A stretch of 64,000 bases of DNA from Palsa-1392 sp963819975 (GCA_963819975.1 CAWFYE010000007.1:186001-250000), one strand, 5' to 3'; shown: positions 54,436 through 63,934, counted from the stretch's first letter. The notes: generated by a model not told the origin, from the letters alone. Made by a program: numbers and translations.

Positions 54436-56625
54436 TTAGGCGCTACCCCTCGCTAAGGCCGTCTTGGCTCGCGGTTGCACTTTCCCCCGCGCCGCCAGCG
54501 CGCGATAGATGCGCAGCTCGCCGACTTCGAATTTCCCCCCGAGATCGTCACATAATCCGGTCAGATTGCGCCCGCCGGTGCGTTCGATCGAAGCGGCGAT
54601 TTCCTGCTCCTGGGCGGGAGTAAAAAATTGCCCGCTCGTCAGGGCGGCGCCGCCATCGATCGCCAGGGCGAGGTGGCCCAAAATCGTCCCGCGGACAAAT
54701 CCGCGCTCGCGCGCGATCTGTTCGATCGATTCGCCCGCCTGGAAGCGGCGCAAGCTTTCCGTTTCGCTTTCATTCAAACTGACTCGACGGGCGCGCGGCT
54801 CGTTAGGGGAAGCGAAGGATTGGCGCGGATTCGATTCCAAGTAAGTGGCGATCGCGGCCAGAAACGGTCCGGCGAAATCTTTCAGTTTTTGTTCGCCTAC
54901 CCCCGGGATGCGACGAAACTCCGCCGGCGTCGTCGGATAGGAACGCGCCATCTCGCGCAGCGCGACATCGGAGAAAATAACGTAAGCCGGCACGTTGCGC
55001 ACATCGGCCAGCTCGCGCCGCACTCCGCGCAACTGCGCGAAAAGCGCTTCGTCGCATTCGATCGCGCCGGCCCGTTGTTTGACTTTGGCCTCCGGCTTTT
55101 CGATCTGCTTGGTGAGAGTGATCGGAGTTCGATCGCGCAAAGCCCGGCGACCGTTTTCGGTCACCTGCACGGTCGCAAATTTCCCCGGCGCCACTTCGAG
55201 GAGGCCAAGCCGGAGCAGCTCGCGGCCGATTGCCTGCCAGGCCGCGCGACTAATGTCGCGGCCAATGCCGTAGGTCGAGAGTTCGTTATGCCGGCGCTGT
55301 CGAATCGGCTCGGTGTCGGCCCCGGTCAGCACCTCGACGATGTGGTTGAGGCCAAAAGCGAAGCCGCTCTTCTGCTGCACGCGCAGGACGCAGGAGAGGA
55401 ATTTCTGGGCCGCGACCGTGCCGTCAAAGGTCTCGGGCGGGTTCAGGCAGTTATCGCAACCGTTGCAAGGTTCGTTAGGCCGTTCCTCCGCGAAGTAATG
55501 CAGGAGAGTGGTGCGGCGGCATTCGCGCGTCTCGGCGTACTGCACCATCTGGCGCAACTGCTCGCGTGCGATCCGCGCTTCGCTCTCGCTCTTCTCGTCG
55601 ATGAAGCGCGTTTGCTTGACCACGTCGCCGGGATTGAAAAGGAGCACGCAATCGCTGGGCAATCCGTCCCGGCCGGCCCGGCCCGTTTCCTGATAATAGC
55701 TTTCGATGTTCTTCGGCAGGTCGTAGTGCACGACGAAGCGGACGTTCGGTTTGTTAATCCCCATCCCGAAAGCGATCGTCGCGCTCACCACCCGGACGTC
55801 GTCGCGCAGGAACATTTCCTGATTTTGCGCGCGCTCTTTCGCCTCCAGGCCGGCGTGATACGGCCTGGCCGCGATCCCGTCGGCGTTCAGCTTGGCCGCG
55901 ACCGAGTCGGCCGTTTTGCGGCTCGCACAATAGACAATTCCGCTGTCGTTAGGCCGGGTTTGCAGCAAATCGAGCAGTTGATCGTAGGGCGACGACTTGG
56001 GAAGGACTTTGTAAGTCAGGTTCGGTCGATCGAAACTGGCGACGTAGCATTGGGGCTCGCGCAGCTTGAGCTGCTGCAGGATATCGCCCCGAACCCGCTC
56101 CGTCGCGGTCGCGGTCAGGGCCATGATCGGAACGTCGGGCAAAATCTCGCGCAACCTGGCGAGAGCCCGATACTCCGGCCGGAAATCGTGGCCCCATTCG
56201 CTGATGCAATGCGCTTCGTCGATCGCGATCTGCGACACGTTCCATTCTTTTACCTTCTCGATGAACGACTCGAGCATGAGCCGCTCCGGCGCGACGTAGA
56301 GGAGGCGAAACTCGCCAGTGTACAGACCGCGCAGCCGGGCGCGCGCCTGCGTTCCGTCGAGAGCGGAATTCAAGAAGGTGGCGGCGATGCCGCTCGCCTG
56401 GAGCGCGTCGACCTGGTCCTTCATCAGGGAAATGAGGGGCGAAATGACAATCGTTAGGCCTTTCCGCAGCAGAGCGGGCAGTTGAAAGCAAAGCGACTTC
56501 CCGCCGCCCGTGGGCATGAGGGCAAAGACATCGCGCCCGCCGAGTGCATCGCGCACGATCTCTTCCTGCAATGGACGGAAGGCATCGTAACCGAAATGTT
56601 TCTTGAGGGCGGGGCGGAGTTCCAC
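54436..56625 (-). CDS. recQ: ATP-dependent DNA helicase RecQ
   Basis: The 729-residue helicase has all core parts: Walker A MPTGGGKSL (K43), the DEAH box AIDEAHCISEWGHDFRPEY, motif VI YYQETGRAGRDGLPSDC and the RecQ zinc-binding cysteines in CRRTTLLHYF and CNGCDNC. A winged-helix (RQC) region, an HRDC domain (about 520-595, FSDVALREMARSYPTTPAEF) and a C-terminal helix-turn-helix extension (about 625-720) follow. It unwinds DNA in recombination and repair. It contains three exact iterated 9-mers, one one-mismatch copy, and its TAA stop is inside a fourth exact copy. Confidence 0.97.
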   Translation of the reverse strand: MELRPALKKHFGYDAFRPLQEEIVRDALGGRDVFALMPTGGGKSLCFQLPALLRKGLTIVISPLISLMKDQVDALQASGIAATFLNSALDGTQARARLRGLYTGEFRLLYVAPERLMLESFIEKVKEWNVSQIAIDEAHCISEWGHDFRPEYRALARLREILPDVPIMALTATATERVRGDILQQLKLREPQCYVASFDRPNLTYKVLPKSSPYDQLLDLLQTRPNDSGIVYCASRKTADSVAAKLNADGIAARPYHAGLEAKERAQNQEMFLRDDVRVVSATIAFGMGINKPNVRFVVHYDLPKNIESYYQETGRAGRDGLPSDCVLLFNPGDVVKQTRFIDEKSESEARIAREQLRQMVQYAETRECRRTTLLHYFAEERPNEPCNGCDNCLNPPETFDGTVAAQKFLSCVLRVQQKSGFAFGLNHIVEVLTGADTEPIRQRRHNELSTYGIGRDISRAAWQAIGRELLRLGLLEVAPGKFATVQVTENGRRALRDRTPITLTKQIEKPEAKVKQRAGAIECDEALFAQLRGVRRELADVRNVPAYVIFSDVALREMARSYPTTPAEFRRIPGVGEQKLKDFAGPFLAAIATYLESNPRQSFASPNEPRARRVSLNESETESLRRFQAGESIEQIARERGFVRGTILGHLALAIDGGAALTSGQFFTPAQEQEIAASIERTGGRNLTGLCDDLGGKFEVGELRIYRALAARGKVQPRAKTALARGSA

Positions 56626-56673
56626 GGCCCTGCAGTTTTTACTTCGCCGCCCGCCGGTGGCAAGAGCAGATCG

Positions 56674-57810
56674 CTAATCCAGGGTCTGCCGGTAGCGCTT
56701 AATCCCAATCGTTAGGGCAATGAGCGCGAAGAGCGCGATCTGCCAGAGCTGCAGCCAGACGTCGCTCAGCGTGTTCCCTTTCAACAGGATCCCGCGAATG
56801 ATGCGCAGGAAATGCGTGAGCGGGAAAACCTCACCGATGATTTGCGCCCAATGCGGCATTCCGCGAAACGGAAACATAAAACCGGAAAGCAGGATTGACG
56901 GGAGGAAAACGAAGAAGGTCATCTGCATCGCCTGCAGCTGATTTTTCGCAATCGTCGAAAAGGTGATTCCGAGAGCGAGATTGGCCGCGATGAATACCAG
57001 TGCCACGACCAAAAGCAGGAGAATGCTGCCCTGCATCGGAACGTGAAAAAGGAAATGCGCCGCGAGCAAAATCACGCCGACCTGGATGTAACCAACCATG
57101 ATGTAGGGGACGATTTTGCCGATCAGCACCTCGCTTGGGCGGGTCGGCATGGAGAGCAGGTTTTCCATCGTGCCGCGCTCGCGCTCGCGGGTGATGGCGA
57201 GGCCGGTGATGAGAATCATGGTCATGGTCAGGATCACGCCCATCAGGCCCGGGACGATGTTGTATTGCGTCACGACCTCAGGGTTGTAGAGGGCGTGGAC
57301 GCGGAGATCGATCGGGCTCTCCGTCGCCTTGAGCGAGGCAAGCGGGCCTTTCAAGTCTTCCTGCAATGCATTGTTGATCAACGCGCCTAACGACCCGAGC
57401 GCGTTGCCGGTCGCGGCCGGATCGGTCGCGTCGGCTTCGACCAGGATCGATGGGCGATCGCCGCGCAAAAGATCGCGCGTGAAATTTTCCGGGATGTTGA
57501 TCACGAACTGCACTTCGCCGCGGGCGAGCAGCTCGCGCCCTTCCGCTTCCGTCTGCACGTGCCTGACGAAGTCGAAGTAGGTGCTGTTTTGCATCGCGGC
57601 GAGAACGGTGCGGCCTTCCGGACCGCGATCCGCCAGGATAACCGCGGCCGGCAAATGCCGCGGATCGGCGTTGATCGCGTAACCAAAAAGCGTGAGCTGA
57701 ATGAGCGGAATCCCCAGCATCATGGCGAAGGTGAGCCGATCCCGCCGCATCTGGGTGAACTCCTTCACAATGATCCCTCGCAGACGCTGGAAGGAGAAAT
57801 GCCCTCTCAT
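56674..57810 (-). CDS. ABC-2 type transporter permease
   Basis: The 378-residue permease of the YbhS/R type has an N-terminal helix (TFAMMLGIPLIQLTLFGYAI), a large external domain (about 50-185) and five C-terminal helices. The family phrase ERERGTMENLLSMPTRPSEV connects to the ATPase. The ATG at 57810 overlaps the ATPase stop by four bases; the long upstream frame to 58053 is shadow. Only one permease gene is present, so it probably forms a homodimer. Confidence 0.93.
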   Translation of the reverse strand: MRGHFSFQRLRGIIVKEFTQMRRDRLTFAMMLGIPLIQLTLFGYAINADPRHLPAAVILADRGPEGRTVLAAMQNSTYFDFVRHVQTEAEGRELLARGEVQFVINIPENFTRDLLRGDRPSILVEADATDPAATGNALGSLGALINNALQEDLKGPLASLKATESPIDLRVHALYNPEVVTQYNIVPGLMGVILTMTMILITGLAITRERERGTMENLLSMPTRPSEVLIGKIVPYIMVGYIQVGVILLAAHFLFHVPMQGSILLLLVVALVFIAANLALGITFSTIAKNQLQAMQMTFFVFLPSILLSGFMFPFRGMPHWAQIIGEVFPLTHFLRIIRGILLKGNTLSDVWLQLWQIALFALIALTIGIKRYRQTLD

Positions 57811-58742
57811 GGCCCGGGCGCGAAGTTGTCGGTCGATTCCTGCATCAGATTGATGAAGGCGTCCTCGAGACCGGAAGGAATCTGTCGCCAGTCGTAGGGC
57901 GGCTGGCGGAACGGCGCGATAGCCTGCTCCAGAGCCGCGGCGTCGTCGCTGCTGACGTGAAGCGCATTTCCGAAGGCGACCGCTTGCTGCACGCCCGGCT
58001 GGTCGCGCAATTGCCCGGCCAGTCGATGGAGATCGGGGCCGGTGACCGACCACGTCGTCAGGTCAACCTGTGCGATAACCTGGTCGACGGTGCCATCAGC
58101 CAGCAGTTTGCCGTACGAAATATAGGCCAGCCGGTGGCAGCGCTCGGCTTCATCCATGTAGTGCGTGGTGATGAGAAAGGTCAATCCATCGGCCGCAAGC
58201 TGGTGGATTTGTTCCCAAAAGTCGCGGCGCGCTTTCGGATCGACGCCGGCAGTCGGCTCGTCGAGGAGGAGTAGCTTCGGCTTGTGAATCAGACAGGCAG
58301 CGAGCGCGAGGCGCTGTTTCCAGCCGCCGGAGAGCTGGCCGGCGAGCTGGTGCTGGCGACCCTCGAGGCCGAGCTGGGCGATGCTTTGCCTAACGGCGGC
58401 GCGACGATTTTTCATGTCGTACATGCGAGTCACGAACTCGAGATTTTCCTCAATGCTCAAGTCCTCCCAGAAACTGAAACGCTGCGTCATGTAGCCGACC
58501 TCGCGCTTGATCGCCCCGCTCTCCGCGATGACGTCGTAACCGAGCACCCGGCCGCTGCCGTCATCCGCGCGCAGGAGTCCGCAGAGCATGCGCAGAAACG
58601 TCGTCTTGCCGCTGCCGTTCGGCCCGAGAAAGCCGTAGATCTCGCCCGCCCGTACCCGCAGATCAACGTGATCGACGACCGTGCGATCACCGAAGCGCTT
58701 GGTCATGCCGCGCACGTCGATCGCCTGTTCGCCGTTCTTCAT
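57807..58742 (-). CDS. ABC transporter ATP-binding protein
   Basis: This is a 311-residue ATPase with Walker A GFLGPNGSGKTTFLRML, signature LSGGWKQRLALAACLI, Walker B LLLLDEPTAGVD and the H-loop in ITTHYMDEAERC. It resembles the drug-export ATPases paired with YbhS/R-type permeases. It lies between the adaptor gene and the permease gene in an operon under the TetR regulator. Three bases separate its start from the adaptor stop, which is part of an iterated 9-mer at 58744. Confidence 0.95.
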   Translation of the reverse strand: MKNGEQAIDVRGMTKRFGDRTVVDHVDLRVRAGEIYGFLGPNGSGKTTFLRMLCGLLRADDGSGRVLGYDVIAESGAIKREVGYMTQRFSFWEDLSIEENLEFVTRMYDMKNRRAAVRQSIAQLGLEGRQHQLAGQLSGGWKQRLALAACLIHKPKLLLLDEPTAGVDPKARRDFWEQIHQLAADGLTFLITTHYMDEAERCHRLAYISYGKLLADGTVDQVIAQVDLTTWSVTGPDLHRLAGQLRDQPGVQQAVAFGNALHVSSDDAAALEQAIAPFRQPPYDWRQIPSGLEDAFINLMQESTDNFAPGP

Positions 58743-58745
58743 TGC

Positions 58746-59504
58746 CTAACGAAATCGGACATCGACCGGTTGTCCGGGATGCAACCCGACCGCGACCGCC
58801 GGGTCGAAGTGCAACTCGATCATGAAGACGAGTTTACTCCGGCTCTCCCGGCTGTAGATGACCGGCGGCGTGTATTCGGCGCGCCGTGAAATGTAGCTAA
58901 TCTTGCCGGCAACCGGCTGCGCCACGCCATCGACCGTCACTTGCGCCTCCTGGCCGACGCGGAGTGCGCCCACTTCGGTTTCGGGAACAAAAGCGCGTAC
59001 CTTAACGTTGGGCGGCGGCAAGAGCATTACGACCGGTTTGCCGGCCGCGACCCACTCGCCCTCCCGAAAAAGAGTATCGAAAACCAGGCCGGCTTGCGGC
59101 GCGTCCTGTTTCATTTGTGACAGGTTCCAATTCGTCTGGGCCAGCTTTTCACGGTCCTGATCGCGAGTAGAGCGCGCCCGATCGAAATCCTGCGCCGCGG
59201 CCGGACCGCTGCGGAAGAGCTGTTCCTGCCGTTTGTAATCCGCCTCCGCCATGGTCAGTGCGGCTTGCATCTCGTCGCGCGCCGCCTTTTCCATTGTCCC
59301 ATCGAGGACGAAGAGCGGCTGACCGGCTTTAACTTCGTCACCGCGGCGGACGGAGAGCTGCTGCAGTATTCCGCCCAGGGGCGGGCTGACGTAAACGAAT
59401 TCACCCTCGACGTAGCCCTGCACAAAATCGTTAGGCTTCTTCTCGCAGCCCCCGAGCGCGAGCGCCAGGCAGGCAAGCGTGATGAGCGAGCGGAATGGCC
59501 TCAT
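58746..59504 (-). CDS. HlyD-family adaptor lipoprotein of the ABC exporter
   Basis: The 252-residue protein has a lipobox (LALALGGC, lipidated at C20). A biotinyl-like segment (YVSPPLGGILQQLSVRRGDE) is followed by a helical hairpin (about 75-130) and a beta-barrel (VKVRAFVPETEVGALRVGQE). It links the inner-membrane ABC pump to the periplasm or outer membrane. Its start overlaps the tetR stop by four bases. The TAG stop belongs to an iterated 9-mer. Confidence 0.92.
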   Translation of the reverse strand: MRPFRSLITLACLALALGGCEKKPNDFVQGYVEGEFVYVSPPLGGILQQLSVRRGDEVKAGQPLFVLDGTMEKAARDEMQAALTMAEADYKRQEQLFRSGPAAAQDFDRARSTRDQDREKLAQTNWNLSQMKQDAPQAGLVFDTLFREGEWVAAGKPVVMLLPPPNVKVRAFVPETEVGALRVGQEAQVTVDGVAQPVAGKISYISRRAEYTPPVIYSRESRSKLVFMIELHFDPAVAVGLHPGQPVDVRFR

Positions 59505-60139
59505 TGCGACTCCTTCTGCCTAACAATGGCACCATGGAGAAGGAGATCGATCAGTCCAGTGAAGGCGTTCCGGGGCGCGATCCCCAGTTCCACCAGCTTG
59601 GTCGGATTCATGATCGCCTGCACGGAAGCAAGGAGGGTTTCGATCATCAGCTTGGCGGGCAAATCGGAGCGCACGTGGCCATCGCGCTGGCCCTGACGAA
59701 AGAGCTGGCCGAAATGGTTGCGGATGAGCCGGGCACGTCGTTGTTCAAGGTGCCGGAAGATTTCCGGCGCCTTGCGCATATCGCGCAAAAAGGGCGGTTG
59801 GAGCTCATCCAGTTCGGCGTGCAGACCATGGAGAAGAGATTGCAAGGCGTAGGGAAAATGCCTGGGCGTTTGCGTCGCGACTTGCTCGAGAGTCGCGCGA
59901 ATGCCCTCGTATTTGGCGTTCAAGACCGCCTCGAGGAGCGCGTCCTTGCTCGGAAAGTGGGCGTAGAGCGTCTTCTTGCTCACTCCCAGCTCGGCCGCGA
60001 GATCGTCCATCGTGACGTTACGAAAACCGTGCTGGAAGAAGTGTTTGCGGGCCGCCTGTAGAATCCGCTGGCCCGTCGGACGGCGGGCGACAGGGCGCGG
60101 CGCGTGTTTCCTGATTGTGGGTTGGACCTTCCGTTTCAC
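59501..60139 (-). CDS. TetR-family repressor of the ABC exporter operon
   Basis: The 212-residue regulator has an N-terminal HTH (about 25-70, ILQAARKHFFQHGFRNVTMD, LGVSKKTLYAHFPSKDAL) and a C-terminal ligand-binding domain (FRHLEQRRARLIRNHFGQLF). It is the first gene of the tetR-hlyD-ATPase-permease operon and likely represses it. A palindrome 24 bases upstream of its start is the probable operator. The inducer is unknown. Confidence 0.93.
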   Translation of the reverse strand: MKRKVQPTIRKHAPRPVARRPTGQRILQAARKHFFQHGFRNVTMDDLAAELGVSKKTLYAHFPSKDALLEAVLNAKYEGIRATLEQVATQTPRHFPYALQSLLHGLHAELDELQPPFLRDMRKAPEIFRHLEQRRARLIRNHFGQLFRQGQRDGHVRSDLPAKLMIETLLASVQAIMNPTKLVELGIAPRNAFTGLIDLLLHGAIVRQKESQ

Positions 60140-60161
60140 TGGAGTCGTCGAATCGTTAATA

Positions 60162-60193
60162 CCGGAGAAACTATCATAGTTTTCCTAGTTTCC
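60162..60193. promoter_or_regulatory. Probable TetR operator upstream of the exporter operon
   Basis: GGAGAAACTA at 60164 and TAGTTTTCC ending at 60185 form an imperfect palindrome around TCA. A third half-site TAGTTTCC follows at 60186-60193. This sits just upstream of the tetR start (60139) in an AT-rich patch, as expected for an autoregulating repressor. Confidence 0.55.
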
Positions 60194-60337
60194 AAGCGGT
60201 GAAAGATCACTCGGCCGCGGCATTCCAAATCCGTCGACTTTCCTCTGGCGTCCGGCAGGCTCCATGGCGGGCAAGAGCTTGATCGCATGCCAGGAGCGTT
60301 TTCAGATCGCTTGGCCGAAGGCCCAAGATCAAGCGCG

Positions 60338-60940
60338 TCAGGCCGGCCGCACCATCTCAAAGCGGTCGCCGGTACGGCAATACCAGTTGGGGCTGGCCAT
60401 CCGGCCGATGACCTGAAATCGCTCGCTCCGAATGCGGAGCGTTTGCGCATCGATCAGGTCATCGCGCACATGGACGCGCCGAACGAGCCCGATGATGAGA
60501 CGATTGCCACCGATCTGGAGGGTGCCCCATTCCGCGCACTCGAACGCGGCGGGTGCTTCCGTGATCCGGGGCGGCGTAACGACTGAGGAGGCGATTGTCG
60601 TTAGGCCAGCGGCTTCCAGTTCGTTGGTCCCGTAAGGTAACGTGGCGGAGGTTTTGTTCATCGCTTCGGCAACGTTTTCATCGACCAGATTGACGACGAA
60701 CTCGTGTGTCGCGCGAATGTTGCGGGCGGTGTCTTTTGGTTCGCCATCATCGCGATCGCCCGGAGCGAAACCGATGATGGGCGGATTGGCGCCGAGAGCA
60801 TTAAAGAAACTAAAGGGCGCAGCGTTGAGTCTACCGTCGGCGCCGAGCGAAGTCACCCATGCGATCGGACGAGGCGTGACGAGTGAGGCGAGCATCGCGT
60901 AACCGCGACTGGCGTGTTCTCCTTCGAGGTCGAGTTCCAT
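60338..60940 (-). CDS. Flavin reductase-like FMN-binding protein
   Basis: This is a 200-residue split-barrel flavoprotein of the flavin-reductase domain family. Typical phrases are SLVTPRPIAWVTSLGADGRL, NAAPFSFFNALGANPPIIGF and DTARNIRATHEFVVNLVDE. The C-terminal WGTLQIGGNRLIIGLVRRVH and DAQTLRIRSERFQVIGRM match the larger reductase subgroup. ATG 60938-60940 gives the natural start; the open frame to 61378 is shadow of another gene. An iterated 9-mer encodes the G-L-T near residue 113. Confidence 0.88.
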   Translation of the reverse strand: MELDLEGEHASRGYAMLASLVTPRPIAWVTSLGADGRLNAAPFSFFNALGANPPIIGFAPGDRDDGEPKDTARNIRATHEFVVNLVDENVAEAMNKTSATLPYGTNELEAAGLTTIASSVVTPPRITEAPAAFECAEWGTLQIGGNRLIIGLVRRVHVRDDLIDAQTLRIRSERFQVIGRMASPNWYCRTGDRFEMVRPA

Positions 60941-61097
60941 CCTCGACCGATACGCCAGCCCGCGCACTTCGGGCAAATGCGCTAGTCTGATCGAAGCAGG
61001 GAAAGGCGTCTTCAGGTCGGCCAACTTCCACGCTTTCTCGGAACGCTGCCGAGAGCACTGGCTTCGGTCCTGTTCGCTTTTAAGAGTGCTAAAGAGT

Positions 61098-61951
61098 CTA
61101 GTTTGCTTCCCAGTTATCGTTCTTGGTGGTCCAGCGGCCGTCTTTCTTCTGCATGTCGAAGGTTTTGCGGACGGGCTTTCCGTCTTTCGTTCCAGTGACA
61201 GTAAGAGTGGCCGTGTCGTTACCCTGGGATGCCTCCACCACCTCGATGTTGCTGGGCTCTTCCGACTGCATGAGCTTGACGAACTTCGCCCCCTCCGGGC
61301 CCTCGAAATCCTGGGGGAAGCGGGCGACCTTGCGAATGGTGGAGAGATCGTTCTCGCGAACCGCCTTGCGCATCGCAAGGTAAGCCTTCACGGATTCGAG
61401 AGTCTGCGCCTCGGCGCCGGTCTTCAGCGGACCGGTCTTCGGAGCAACCTGCTGGGCCACATCAACAGCGAAATCAATCGCCATCGCGAACTTCAGGTCG
61501 CTCATGCTGCGCTCCTCCTGCTTCAACGAACCAGCCACGATCTCCGGCGTATGCAATTTCAACTGCAATTGTTCAACCGTGCCCGAGAGACTCACGCTGG
61601 TGTCACGATCGCTGCTCACAACGTTCATCGTGGTGTAGCTGCGAGAGTCACTGAACTCGAGGGTGATCGCATGAATGCCGCCCTGCTGTTTGAGAGCCGC
61701 CAATCCGAACGAAGCCCGCAGCTGGTCATGGGTTACCGGAACGTCGCTGAGAGCAACACGGGTTACCAGATCGCCATCGGCAAAGAAGCTGGGCAGCCGA
61801 ACACCAACGGCGTGCTTAATGGGGTATTCTTCCCGTTCAGCGTCAGTGTGCCAGATGCCCTGTCCGCCCACGCAGGCGAGACAAGAAGAAAGGCGAAGGC
61901 AAAAGTGTGGGCGAGTGCCCAGGGTGAAGTGAGTAAGCGCATGGGGAGCAA
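61098..61951 (-). pseudogene. Exported protein gene split by a one-base frameshift
   Basis: The signal peptide (MRLLTSPWALAHTFAFAFLL, start at 61951 or 61942) and the first mature residues (DRASGTLTLNGKNTP) are in one frame. The rest (IKHAVGVRLPSFFADGDLVT to the C-terminal GRWTTKNDNWEAN, stop 61098) is in another. The frames would join if the GGGG run at 61821-61824 had one more G. A sequencing or assembly error, a real mutation, or slippage are all possible. The joined product would be about 285 residues, resembling exported proteins with a metallo-free beta domain; no function is recognised. Confidence 0.7.
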
Positions 61952-62002
61952 TCATAAGCTCGACCAGGCAGGTAAGCTACCAACCTGCTTCGGTAGGGAA
62001 CA

Positions 62003-62129
62003 TTATGGCTGAAACGGAGTCTCGAGGAGCGACGCGAGCGCCTTTGGTTTAGTCTCGGGTTTGGTTTCGGAACGAATCTCCGACGCCAGAAAGGAGCGCC
62101 AGGGCCAGCATCACTGCAAGCCGTCGCAT
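62003..62129 (-). pseudogene. Possible small exported peptide with a second frameshift
   Basis: ATG 62129 opens MRRLAVMLALALLSGVGDSF, a good signal peptide, then hits a stop after six more residues. A shifted frame reads SETKPETKPKALASLLETPF and QP before TAA at 62003, a plausible short linker and C-terminus. A one-base change would join them. The evidence is only the quality of the two pieces, so this is tentative. Confidence 0.3.
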
Positions 62130-62225
62130 TTTCGCAGCAGAGATGTTTTCCGCCTCAGTTCCGGCTCGGACAAGCAATAACCGATTCCGTGCTTGCGCGA
62201 GAACCCTGCGGGCGTCGTTGGCCGC

Positions 62226-62915
62226 TCACGCTTGCGCGAAGCTGGTATGGCGCACGTTAAAATCGTACGCGGTCGCGACTTCCGGGTTGAGCCATTCGAT
62301 CACCGCAGCATAGCCCAGACTCTCCGGATCGTGATGCAGATAATCCGGCGCTACCGCCAGCGGGACGAAACCTTGTTTGATCTGGAACGACAAGGTCGGA
62401 TCGCTCCGGTCGCCCGACATCACGCGCAGGACGTATTGCTCTGCCGTCATCCGCTTGGCGCAGCGGTGGTAACCGCTCAAGCGCGCCCCGGCACGGATGC
62501 GGAGGAGACCGAGCTGCCGGACCAGCGCTCGGCGCGCTTTGTAGAGCTTCTTCCCCACGCCGCGGCGTTGCTCGCTCGGTCGCACCATCACTTCCGCGCC
62601 GTAGAGAGTGCGACCTTGCGGGTTGTGATTGCGAAACGTTCCGTGCTCGGTGAAATCGCGCCAGCTCGTCGTCATGTCGTAGTCGTCCCACGAAACGATC
62701 AGGCTGGCCGCCATCCCAAGGACGCGGCCGGTGCCTTCCTCGACCGCGACGAACTGTCCTTCCGGGAAAACGTCCAGATGTGAAGTGAGCTGCGTGACCG
62801 TCCAGGATGGACTGTCGCGATAAACCTCCCGCGTCATTTCAATGATCTGCTCGAAATCGTCCGGAGAGGTATTGCGCACGGTGACTTTCGGCCGTGGCGT
62901 TCTGGCGTTGCTCAC
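62226..62915 (-). CDS. GNAT-family acetyltransferase paired with nitrilase-family gene
   Basis: The 229-residue acetyltransferase has the acetyl-CoA pyrophosphate-binding loop RRGVGKKLYKARR (about 122-134) and the preceding strand GAEVMVRPSEQ. The C-terminal half (GFVPLAVAPDYLHHDPESLG) is typical of GNAT domains fused to nitrilase domains in other bacteria. GTG 62915 overlaps the upstream nitrilase gene TGA (GTGA), so the two are translationally coupled. The acceptor is unknown. Confidence 0.9.
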   Translation of the reverse strand: MSNARTPRPKVTVRNTSPDDFEQIIEMTREVYRDSPSWTVTQLTSHLDVFPEGQFVAVEEGTGRVLGMAASLIVSWDDYDMTTSWRDFTEHGTFRNHNPQGRTLYGAEVMVRPSEQRRGVGKKLYKARRALVRQLGLLRIRAGARLSGYHRCAKRMTAEQYVLRVMSGDRSDPTLSFQIKQGFVPLAVAPDYLHHDPESLGYAAVIEWLNPEVATAYDFNVRHTSFAQA

Positions 62916-63799
62916 AGCTTCACCAACTCTGTCTGCGCGAGCATGTCCTGAGTGCGTTTGCTGTCGCGCAACGGCAGGACGGTACCCGACTCGCGTCCTT
63001 CGTAAATCGTTTTCAGGTTCAACTCGCCGATCACCATCATTTCCTGGTTGATCGAGCCCTCGGCCAGGATGCCGTCGCGCGAGAAAGAGAAATCGCTCGG
63101 GGTCAGGATTGACGCCTGACCGTAGTTGAGCGAAACGGCCGGGACCATGGGGAGCGAGCCGACCGTGCACGCCTGGATAACGTAAACCTGGTTCTCGATC
63201 GCACGCGCGTGCGCGCAGTAGCGGACGCGCAAAAATCCCTGCCGATCGTCGGTGCAGCTCGGCACGATGATGATCTGCGCACCCTCATGGGCGGCGGCGC
63301 GCGCGATCTCGGGAAACTCGATATCGTAACAGATCGCGATCCCGACCTTCCCGAATTCGGTCTCAAAAACTTTTAACTGTTTACGCGGCTGGACGTCCCA
63401 TTCCTCCGACTCGAAGCGAGTCATGTGCATTTTCCCCTGCACGCTGTATTCGCCCTTCGGGCTGAAGAAATGCGATTCGTTATGGAGGTGGCCGGTTGCT
63501 TGATCGAGCACCGGGATGGTGCCCGCGACGATGTAGGTTTTATGTTGCCGCGCCAGCCCGGAAAAAAGCTCGACGTAGCGCGGCATACAAAGAGCCAGGT
63601 CGAGGATCTGCTCGCGGATCGGCCGGCGCACATTCCCGAGAGTGAGCAACTGAACCGTGAAGTATTCAGGGAAGACGATGAGGTAACACTTGTAATCGAT
63701 CGCGGTTTCCACCAGCGCGGTGACTTGATCGCGAAACTGATCGAAGGTCTGGACCGGGCGGATAAAATACTGCAGCGAAGCGACTCGAATGCGTTCCAT
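62912..63799 (-). CDS. Carbon-nitrogen hydrolase (nitrilase superfamily), partner of GNAT
   Basis: The 295-residue hydrolase has the full triad E45 (IVFPEYFTVQ), K123 (QGKMHMTRFE) and C157 (IAICYDIEFPE). HARAIENQVYVIQACTVGS and NYGQASILTPSDFSFSRDGI are family-typical. In some bacteria this domain is the C-terminal half of a GNAT-nitrilase fusion; here the domains are separate coupled genes, with the hydrolase first. The substrate is unknown. Confidence 0.93.
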   Translation of the reverse strand: MERIRVASLQYFIRPVQTFDQFRDQVTALVETAIDYKCYLIVFPEYFTVQLLTLGNVRRPIREQILDLALCMPRYVELFSGLARQHKTYIVAGTIPVLDQATGHLHNESHFFSPKGEYSVQGKMHMTRFESEEWDVQPRKQLKVFETEFGKVGIAICYDIEFPEIARAAAHEGAQIIIVPSCTDDRQGFLRVRYCAHARAIENQVYVIQACTVGSLPMVPAVSLNYGQASILTPSDFSFSRDGILAEGSINQEMMVIGELNLKTIYEGRESGTVLPLRDSKRTQDMLAQTELVKL

Positions 63800-63934
63800 G
63801 TTTCTTCCGTCGCTGATTATCGCCCTCGCGGCAATCTGTGAAGAAAAAAACAGCGTTCGCTAGAGAAGTGACGCTGTGAGACGCAGCAAGTAATTCTCCT
63901 TGTTCGATGGAAGAGGCGAGGCTGTAATCGGAGC

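Noticed and set aside
54628..56457. Plus-strand 609-codon frame opposite recQ
   Set aside because: Antisense shadow; RecQ frame has complete helicase motifs.
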